Shown here: positions 58,704 through 64,000 of the stretch, one piece after another | Layout of the letters: the number at the start of each line of letters is the position of its first letter | Position numbering within the stretch: the stretch's first letter is position 1 | Assembly (NCBI RefSeq): GCF_963929015.1 | Contig: NZ_CAWVHE010000003.1 | Location: 372,001 to 436,000, forward strand | DNA length: 64,000 nt | Direction of reading: 5' to 3' | Origin: Merdimonas sp963929015 | Lineage (GTDB): Bacteria; Bacillota; Clostridia; Lachnospirales; Lachnospiraceae | Translations under genes and position numbers: made by a program | The notes under the pieces: generated by a model | What the model was told of the DNA's origin: nothing | The model's database searches: none | What the model saw: the letters and a program-made list of their open reading frames with translations, nothing else

Positions 58704-59378
58704 ATGGGCCTTACAGAAGCATTAAAACAGGTGTTATATGAGCAGGGGGCAGACCTGGCAGGAGCCGGTGAAATGACAGGCATCGGGAACTGCGGGTATC
58801 CGGTGGGAGTCGCGGTGGCGGTTGCCCTTCCGAAAAAAGTGGTCCGCGATCTGAAAGATGGACCGACGGTGGAATATTATCATTTGTACGATGAATTAAA
58901 CCAGAAATTAAATCAGATCGTCCTGGCGGGAGAGGCGTTTTTAAAAGAACGGGGATTTCAGGCTTACGCACAGACCACAGACCGGGTAAAGGTAAATGAC
59001 GACTATGTCTCGCCGGTTCCCCACAAGACCGTGGCGGCAAGAGCAGGCCTTGGCTGGATCGGGAAGAATTGTCTGCTGGTCACGCCGGAGTACGGACCGG
59101 CAGTCAGGATCTCTTCTTTATTCACAGATGCTCCCCTGGAAACGGAGGAGCCCTACACAAAGTCCAGGTGCGGGAAGTGTACAGCGTGTGTTCAGAACTG
59201 TCCGGCAGGAGCGTTAAGAGGAACCTTGTGGGAGGCCGGAATGACAAGAAATGAGATCGTAGACGTAAAAAGCTGTTATGAAAAACAGCTGGAGATTATG
59301 TATGCACGGACCGGGATCCGCACAGATCTTTGCGGGAAGTGTTTTGCAGTGTGCCGGTATACCCGAACACAGGATTGA
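58704..59378 (+). CDS. QueG-like 4Fe-4S double-cluster protein, short form
   Basis: Protein of 224 residues related to epoxyqueuosine reductase. RAGLGWIGKNCLLVTPEYGP is the QueG-family motif, and two cluster motifs follow: CGKCTACVQNCPAGAL and CGKCFAVCRYT. It is much shorter than QueG (about 380), lacking the C-terminal tRNA-binding part, so it may not act on tRNA. RBS AAGGGAG. Confidence 0.82.
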   Translation: MGLTEALKQVLYEQGADLAGAGEMTGIGNCGYPVGVAVAVALPKKVVRDLKDGPTVEYYHLYDELNQKLNQIVLAGEAFLKERGFQAYAQTTDRVKVNDDYVSPVPHKTVAARAGLGWIGKNCLLVTPEYGPAVRISSLFTDAPLETEEPYTKSRCGKCTACVQNCPAGALRGTLWEAGMTRNEIVDVKSCYEKQLEIMYARTGIRTDLCGKCFAVCRYTRTQD

Positions 59379-59403
59379 ACATCCTGTCCGGCCGTGGTAA
59401 GAT
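59375..59403 (+). promoter_or_regulatory. Promoter of the SseB-like gene
   Basis: TTGAAC, 17 bases, TAAGAT, starting inside the stop codon of the QueG-like gene. Confidence 0.55.
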
Positions 59404-59434
59404 GAAGACAGTATGAGGAAAGGACATAACATAC

Positions 59435-60214
59435 ATGAAAGCTGATAAGAAAGAGACTTTAAACAAACTGAGAACATCACAGAATCTTTACCTGGTATTT
59501 TCTCTGTGTTCCCGGATGCCGTTTGTCTATTGCGATCCGGAAACCTTTGATGATCAGGTGCTCTTATATTTTGATAAGGAGACGGCGGAGAAAGAGATCC
59601 AGACATTGTCGGATGCAGGGGAACGGGTTCAGCTCATCGAGATGACCAATCCGATGTTCCTTCCATTTTATACCGGGCTGTTCCCTATGGGAGTGAATGC
59701 CTTGCTGGTAGATGGAGGAACAGAAGGGGAAATCCGGATACAGCTTACGGAACTGGTGCGTAGGAAGGAGGAGAAGGATCTTCCGGAAGGACAGAAACGG
59801 ATTGAAAATCCGCAAATGCACCTGACTGCGCTTTATTTTGTCCAGGAGTTCCGGAAAAAGGACGGCGGACAGATGACAGACAAATTGAAAGAGTTGAATG
59901 ATGAGATGCTGGCACATTTTAAAGAAGGGCATTATATTATTGCAATGCATGAAAAAGAAGGGCTTCCGATCCTGAAACAGAAGGACGGAAGAGCATACCA
60001 GCCAGTGTTTACTGATTTCGCGGAATTTCGTAAATTTGACAGAGAAAAGAAGTTTCGGGCGTCTGTGATCGAAGCATCAAAGATCCCCAATATTATTCTG
60101 GACGGGGTGTCCGGTGTGGCGGTGAATCCCCTGGGGGTAAATATTGTGTTGAATATCCAGAAAGGATCTTCCGGGAAAAAGGCAGAAGCGCCTAAAGAAG
60201 AATCTGCAGAATAA
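59435..60214 (+). CDS. SseB-family N-terminal domain protein
   Basis: A 259-residue protein with an SseB-type domain: SRMPFVYCDPETFDDQVLLY, ERVQLIEMTNPMFLPFYTGL and FPMGVNALLVDGG. A second part (DKLKELNDEMLAHFKEGHYI... FTDFAEFRKF) looks like another copy of the fold. SseB domains are found in secretion-linked and housekeeping proteins without a defined activity. The C terminus is Lys/Glu-rich. No export signal. Confidence 0.7.
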   Translation: MKADKKETLNKLRTSQNLYLVFSLCSRMPFVYCDPETFDDQVLLYFDKETAEKEIQTLSDAGERVQLIEMTNPMFLPFYTGLFPMGVNALLVDGGTEGEIRIQLTELVRRKEEKDLPEGQKRIENPQMHLTALYFVQEFRKKDGGQMTDKLKELNDEMLAHFKEGHYIIAMHEKEGLPILKQKDGRAYQPVFTDFAEFRKFDREKKFRASVIEASKIPNIILDGVSGVAVNPLGVNIVLNIQKGSSGKKAEAPKEESAE

Positions 60215-60298
60215 GTGCAGGTGATGAATCCATGGGAGGGATCTATCACAGGAATTTGCGGGGAAATGTTTCTGGCAGGCAAGGAGGGACGGGCATAG

Positions 60299-60922
60299 AT
60301 GAGGAAAACATTTACACCTGAAGAAGAACGCCGGAGGATGCAGGAGGGGAAACTTTATCTTCCCACGGATCCGGATCTGCTGGCGGAGCAGGAAATCTGT
60401 CTGGAAAAACTTTATGATTATAATCACACCAGGCCGTCCCAGGGCGCGGAACGACAAAGACTGTTACAGGAAATGTTCGCAGAGATTGGAGAGGGCGTTT
60501 ACCTGGAGCCGCCGCTACGGGCAAACTGGGCAGGACGTCATGTTCATCTTGGGAAAAACATATATGCCAATTTCAATCTGACGCTGGTGGATGACGGAGA
60601 AATCTATATTGGAGACTATACGATGATCGGCCCCAATGTGACGATCGCCACAGCGGGACATCCCGTTTTACCGGAACTTCGGGAAGAGGCATATCAGTTT
60701 AATATACCGGTACATATCGGAAGAAATGTATGGATCGGCGCCGGAGTGATTATCCTTCCGGGCGTGACGGTGGGCGATAACACAGTGATCGGAGCCGGAA
60801 GCGTCGTGACAAAAGACGTTTCGTCAGATGTAGTGGCAGTGGGAAATCCCTGCAGGGTATTAAGACCCATCGGTGAAAAAGACAGGAATTACTATTATAA
60901 AGATCAGAAGATTGATCTGTAA
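60299..60922 (+). CDS. maa: Maltose/galactoside O-acetyltransferase family protein
   Basis: Left-handed beta-helix sugar acetyltransferase of 207 residues. The N-terminal Mac domain (EERRRMQEGKLYLPTDPDLL) precedes hexapeptide repeats (NIYANFNLTLVDDGEIYIGD; MIGPNVTIATAGHP with the catalytic His; NVWIGAGVIILPGVTVGDNT). These enzymes acetylate intracellular sugars, perhaps for disposal. The symbol is by family; galactoside acetyltransferase is equally possible. It begins 84 bases after the SseB-like gene. Confidence 0.87.
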   Translation: MRKTFTPEEERRRMQEGKLYLPTDPDLLAEQEICLEKLYDYNHTRPSQGAERQRLLQEMFAEIGEGVYLEPPLRANWAGRHVHLGKNIYANFNLTLVDDGEIYIGDYTMIGPNVTIATAGHPVLPELREEAYQFNIPVHIGRNVWIGAGVIILPGVTVGDNTVIGAGSVVTKDVSSDVVAVGNPCRVLRPIGEKDRNYYYKDQKIDL

Positions 60923-60947
60923 GGATGAAAAAAGGAGATGTTCGCCA

Positions 60948-62147
60948 ATGGCAAAACGTGTATTTTTGATCGTGCTGGACAGTGTAGGGGCAGGGGCTGC
61001 GCCGGATGCTGACAGATTCGGTGACAGCGGATGCGATACACTGGGCACCTGTGTCAGAAGCGGGAAACTGCAAGTCCCCACACTGGCTGAACTCGGCCTT
61101 TACCAGATAGAGGGGACTTCTTTTCAAAAACCGAAGGAAGAAAGTATCGGATGTTATATGAAACTTCAGGAACAATCGGCCGGAAAAGACACCACGGTGG
61201 GACACTGGGAGATTGCAGGCGTAATCTCTCCAAAGCCGCTGCCTGTTTATCCGGATGGATTTCCAGAGGAGGTCATCCGGGAGTTTGAAAAAGAGACCGG
61301 CAGGGGAGTGCTTTGCAACCGCCCTTATTCCGGTACGGAAGTCATCCGCGATTATGGAAGGGAACATCTTAAGACCGGGAAGCTGATCGTGTATACATCA
61401 GCGGACAGTGTTTTTCAGATCGCGGCTCATGAAGAAAAGGTTCCCCTGGAAGAACTTTATGCGGACTGCCGGATCGCCAGAAAGATCCTGACAGGAGATC
61501 ATGGCGTGGGGCGGGTGATCGCCAGACCTTTTGTGGGAGAATATCCTGATTTTACGCGGACAGTAAACCGCCATGATTTTTCCGTGGAGCCTCCGAAGGA
61601 AACGATTCTGGATGCACTGAAACAGGCAGGAAAGTCTGTGATCGGCGTAGGGAAGATCTATGACATTTTTGCCGGACGCGGGATCACGGAGACATTTCCC
61701 AATAAAGGAAATACCCGGAATATGGAGCAGACGCTGGAACTGATGGACAAAGAGTTTGAAGGCCTTTGCTTTGTAAATCTTGTGGATTTTGATATGATCT
61801 ACGGGCACCGCAACGACATTGACGGATATGTGAAGGCGTTGAACGAGGTGGATCCGAAGATCCGGCAGCTGATGGGAAAGATGCGCCGGGAAGATGTGCT
61901 GATCCTTACGGCGGATCATGGGTGCGATCCCGGATTTCCGGGAACAGATCATACCAGGGAATATGTACCCTGCCTGTGTTTCGGAGAACATTTGAAAAAG
62001 GGTCTGGATCTGGGGATCCGTTCTGGCTTTTCTGACATTGCTGCCACTATTGCAGACATTTTTGACATAGATTTTCAGGGGGATGGCAAAAGCTTTTGGT
62101 CAGATATTACAGAAAATGTTGACGATTCCTACAGGTATCTGTTATAA
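60948..62147 (+). CDS. deoB: Phosphopentomutase DeoB
   Basis: Mn-dependent enzyme of the alkaline phosphatase superfamily that interconverts (deoxy)ribose 1- and 5-phosphate, linking nucleoside phosphorolysis to central metabolism. It has 399 residues. Metal and phosphate sites: FLIVLDSVGAGAAPDA, DTTVGHWEIAG, LVDFDMIYGHRND and LTADHGCDPGFPGTDHTREY. The ATG at 60948 is nine bases from AAAGGAG; the longer frame overlaps maa. Confidence 0.96.
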   Translation: MAKRVFLIVLDSVGAGAAPDADRFGDSGCDTLGTCVRSGKLQVPTLAELGLYQIEGTSFQKPKEESIGCYMKLQEQSAGKDTTVGHWEIAGVISPKPLPVYPDGFPEEVIREFEKETGRGVLCNRPYSGTEVIRDYGREHLKTGKLIVYTSADSVFQIAAHEEKVPLEELYADCRIARKILTGDHGVGRVIARPFVGEYPDFTRTVNRHDFSVEPPKETILDALKQAGKSVIGVGKIYDIFAGRGITETFPNKGNTRNMEQTLELMDKEFEGLCFVNLVDFDMIYGHRNDIDGYVKALNEVDPKIRQLMGKMRREDVLILTADHGCDPGFPGTDHTREYVPCLCFGEHLKKGLDLGIRSGFSDIAATIADIFDIDFQGDGKSFWSDITENVDDSYRYLL

Positions 62148-62201
62148 TTTCCTAAGAACAATGAAAACAGACCGGGTATTTTTATCAATTATGTGATTAA
62201 T

Positions 62202-62235
62202 ACAGGGCGTAGGCTTTTTAAGGCCTGCGTCCTGT
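62202..62235 (+). promoter_or_regulatory. Fully paired RNA hairpin after deoB
   Basis: ACAGGGCGTAGGC and GCCTGCGTCCTGT pair over 13 bp in RNA if two G-U pairs are allowed; loop TTTTTAAG. No T run follows, so it is either a weak terminator or part of the next gene's leader. Confidence 0.5.
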
Positions 62236-62294
62236 GTTGGTTAGAGAGGTTTGTCAATGATTTGTCATAAGAGAATGAAAAGGAGTGAAAGCGT

Positions 62295-64000
62295 ATGAGC
62301 AGATTGGAAATCGATTTGCCGAAAAGAGCGGAAGTCGTGATGGAAGGTCTCTATAAGGATCTGGAACGAAGAATCGAATCCAGCCCTCCGGGGTTATGTC
62401 CAGTGGATATGGCCCGTGCGTTCCTGGAGCTCTGCCATGCCCAGACCTGTGGGAAATGCGTACCCTGCAGGATTGGTCTTGGCCAGCTGAATCAGTTTAT
62501 CAAGGATGTGCTGGATGGAAATGCTACTATGGAAACCCTGGATGTGATGGAGCAGACAGCAAAGTCCATTATGGAATCCGCAGACTGCGCCATTGGTTAT
62601 GAGGCTGCAAGGATGGTATATAAAGGACTGATCGGTTATCGGGATGATTATGTAGAGCATATTCAGAATGGCCGCTGTACCTGTGCTTACAGCCAGCCGG
62701 TACCCTGCGTGTCTTTATGTCCGGCACATGTGGATATTCCGGGATATGTGGCGCTGGTGGGCGCAGGCAGATATGCAGATGCGATCCGTCTGATCCGCAA
62801 GGACAATCCGTTCCCCACTACCTGCGGCTTTATCTGCGAGCATCCCTGTGAAGCAAGGTGCCGCCGGAATATGGTGGACGATTCTGTGAATATCCGCGGC
62901 TTGAAGCGGATGGCGGCAGATTATGCAGGCGAGGTGGATCCGCCGGCATGCGCGCCGTCTACAGGTAAGAAGATCGCAGTGCTCGGCGGAGGACCGGGAG
63001 GACTTAGCGCGGCGTATTATCTGCAGCTGATGGGGCATCAGACTACGGTATATGAGATGCTTCCGGAACTGGGCGGAATGTTAAGATATGGTATTCCGAA
63101 CTACCGGCTGCCCAAGGATCGTCTGGATGATGACATCAACGCGATCCTGAAGACAGGCGTGGAAGTAAAATACGGATTAAAGATCGGACAGGATATTTCG
63201 ATCCAGGAACTGAGAGATCAGTATGACGCGGTACTGATCACCATCGGAGCCAGCACGGATAAAAAGCTGGGGCTGGAAGGGGAAGATGCGGACGGCATCC
63301 TTTCTGCGGTACAGTTCCTGCGTAATGTAGGAAAGAAACAGATCATGGATCTTTCCGGTAAGCATGTGGCAGTTATCGGAGGCGGAAACGTTTCCATGGA
63401 TGCGGTACGTACGGCTAAGAGACTGGGTGCGGAGAAAGTTAGCATCGTATACCGCAGAAGAGTGGCGGATATGACGGCCCTGCCTGCGGAGATCGAAGGT
63501 GCGGTGGCAGAAGGTATTGAACTTCAGACACTGAAGGCCCCGGCATCCCTGGATGTAGATGAGAATCATCACATCAGAGGTATTTATGTGACGCCGCAGA
63601 TGGTCAGCGCCATCAAGGATGGTCGGGCGAGCATCCGGCCCACCGGAGAAAAGGATATTTACATACCATGCGACGTACTGATCGTGGCGATCGGGCAGAA
63701 TATTGAGACCAAACACTTTGAAGAGGCCGGCATCCCGGTAGCCCGCGGCAAGATCGTAACCCAGAGCTCAGGCACCTTTGAGAACATGCCGGGTGTATTT
63801 GCAGGCGGCGACTGTGCCAGCGGACCGGCGTCCGTGATCAAGGCGATCGCGGCAGCCAAGGTTGTGGCGGCAAATATTGATGAATACCTGGGATATCATC
63901 ACCAGATTTCCTGTGATGTGGAGATCCCGGAGGCAAGTCTTCATGATCGCACACCTTGCGGAAGAGTGAACCTTACTGAGCGCGAAGCCTGTGAAAGAGT
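62295..64000 (+). CDS. NAD(P)-dependent FAD / Fe-S oxidoreductase (GltD-like), cut by window edge
   Basis: Open for 568 codons to the window end. It starts with an NADH-dehydrogenase-F-like 4Fe-4S segment (CHAQTCGKCVPCRIGLGQLN, about 48-67), then a GltD-type N-terminal cluster domain (VSLCPAHVDIPGYVALV; CGFICEHPCEARCRR) and two nucleotide-binding folds (IAVLGGGPGGLSAAYYLQLM; VAVIGGGNVSMDAVRTAKRL) and VFAGGDCASGP. Such proteins pass electrons between NAD(P)H and iron-sulfur partners, for example hydrogenase or formate dehydrogenase subunits. RBS AAAAGGAG. Partner genes would lie to the right. Confidence 0.87.
   Translation, partial: MSRLEIDLPKRAEVVMEGLYKDLERRIESSPPGLCPVDMARAFLELCHAQTCGKCVPCRIGLGQLNQFIKDVLDGNATMETLDVMEQTAKSIMESADCAIGYEAARMVYKGLIGYRDDYVEHIQNGRCTCAYSQPVPCVSLCPAHVDIPGYVALVGAGRYADAIRLIRKDNPFPTTCGFICEHPCEARCRRNMVDDSVNIRGLKRMAADYAGEVDPPACAPSTGKKIAVLGGGPGGLSAAYYLQLMGHQTTVYEMLPELGGMLRYGIPNYRLPKDRLDDDINAILKTGVEVKYGLKIGQDISIQELRDQYDAVLITIGASTDKKLGLEGEDADGILSAVQFLRNVGKKQIMDLSGKHVAVIGGGNVSMDAVRTAKRLGAEKVSIVYRRRVADMTALPAEIEGAVAEGIELQTLKAPASLDVDENHHIRGIYVTPQMVSAIKDGRASIRPTGEKDIYIPCDVLIVAIGQNIETKHFEEAGIPVARGKIVTQSSGTFENMPGVFAGGDCASGPASVIKAIAAAKVVAANIDEYLGYHHQISCDVEIPEASLHDRTPCGRVNLTEREACER

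Noticed and set aside
62221..62294. Rex operator before the FAD/Fe-S oxidoreductase
   Set aside because: TTTGTCAATGATTTGTCATA does not form the TTGTTAA/TTAACAA dyad.
1..64000. tRNA, rRNA, tmRNA or known riboswitch
   Set aside because: No T-arm, anticodon-arm or recognised riboswitch core was found by eye on either strand; a covariance-model scan would settle it.

Overview
The window reads as one chromosomal stretch of an anaerobic, moderate-GC Firmicute. The most likely group is the Lachnospiraceae (Mediterraneibacter / Dorea / Blautia-like gut clostridia). This is judged from family content: Gram-positive PolC, ferredoxin-linked 2-oxoacid metabolism, NiaR control of NAD synthesis, YhgE/Pip, DUF3169, a COG1313 radical SAM enzyme, and strong AGGAGG ribosome-binding sites with TTGACA/TATAAT promoters. 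The genus is inference. No rRNA, tRNA, CRISPR array or prophage was seen.

Layout. 1-6.5 kb: the end of ispG, then polC, an ANT(6)-like gene, and a TetR regulator divergent from a large YhgE/Pip membrane protein with interlocked promoters. 8.9-12.7 kb: three leftward membrane transporters (NCS2 purine permease, DUF368/PopT, ThrE-like). 12.8-17.3 kb: a DUF134-NifX fusion with its own palindromic operator, then a complete NAD operon (nadA-nadB-nadC-niaR) with a NiaR-like operator. 17.3-20.5 kb: an MFS gene that seems to lack two helices, a solitary hicB, and an IS element sitting between hicB and its apparent promoter. 20.5-23.2 kb: flavodoxin, mnmM-like methyltransferase, radical SAM protein and a Nim-like flavoprotein; the two flavoprotein genes carry look-alike TGACAC operators. 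23.2-27.5 kb: iorA-iorB-paaK-ACT, an arylpyruvate to arylacetyl-CoA module. 27.7-29.0 kb: an XRE regulator plus DUF3169 membrane protein, flanked by two copies of a palindromic noncoding repeat. 29.0-33.2 kb: a leftward folate operon (folC, folE, HD protein, folP, folB-folK).

33.5-37.8 kb: cold-shock protein, ptsI, dsdA and a signal-less GH25-LysM lysozyme whose start codon lies in a possible RNA switch. 37.8-46.6 kb: intracellular maltodextrin breakdown (LacI regulator, glycogen/maltodextrin phosphorylase, malQ, GH13 and GH31 glucosidases); a direct-repeat motif occurs in both divergent promoters. 46.8-54.1 kb: AraC regulator, unknown anchored protein, GNAT, uridine phosphorylase, cytidine deaminase, P5C dehydrogenase, LysR and an alpha/beta hydrolase. 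54.2-62.2 kb: a run of small genes (tag, several acetyltransferases, NTPase, QueG-like and SseB-like proteins, maa, deoB). It also contains an unlisted 29-residue holin-like toxin with a probable antisense RNA, a truncated metallo-beta-lactamase remnant and a frameshifted acyltransferase. The right edge cuts a GltD-like FAD/Fe-S oxidoreductase.

The least explained items are the palindromic repeat family (four sites), the type I toxin-antitoxin locus, the DUF134-NifX operator, the possible start-codon switch before the lysozyme, and the multi-hairpin block at 54.2 kb.
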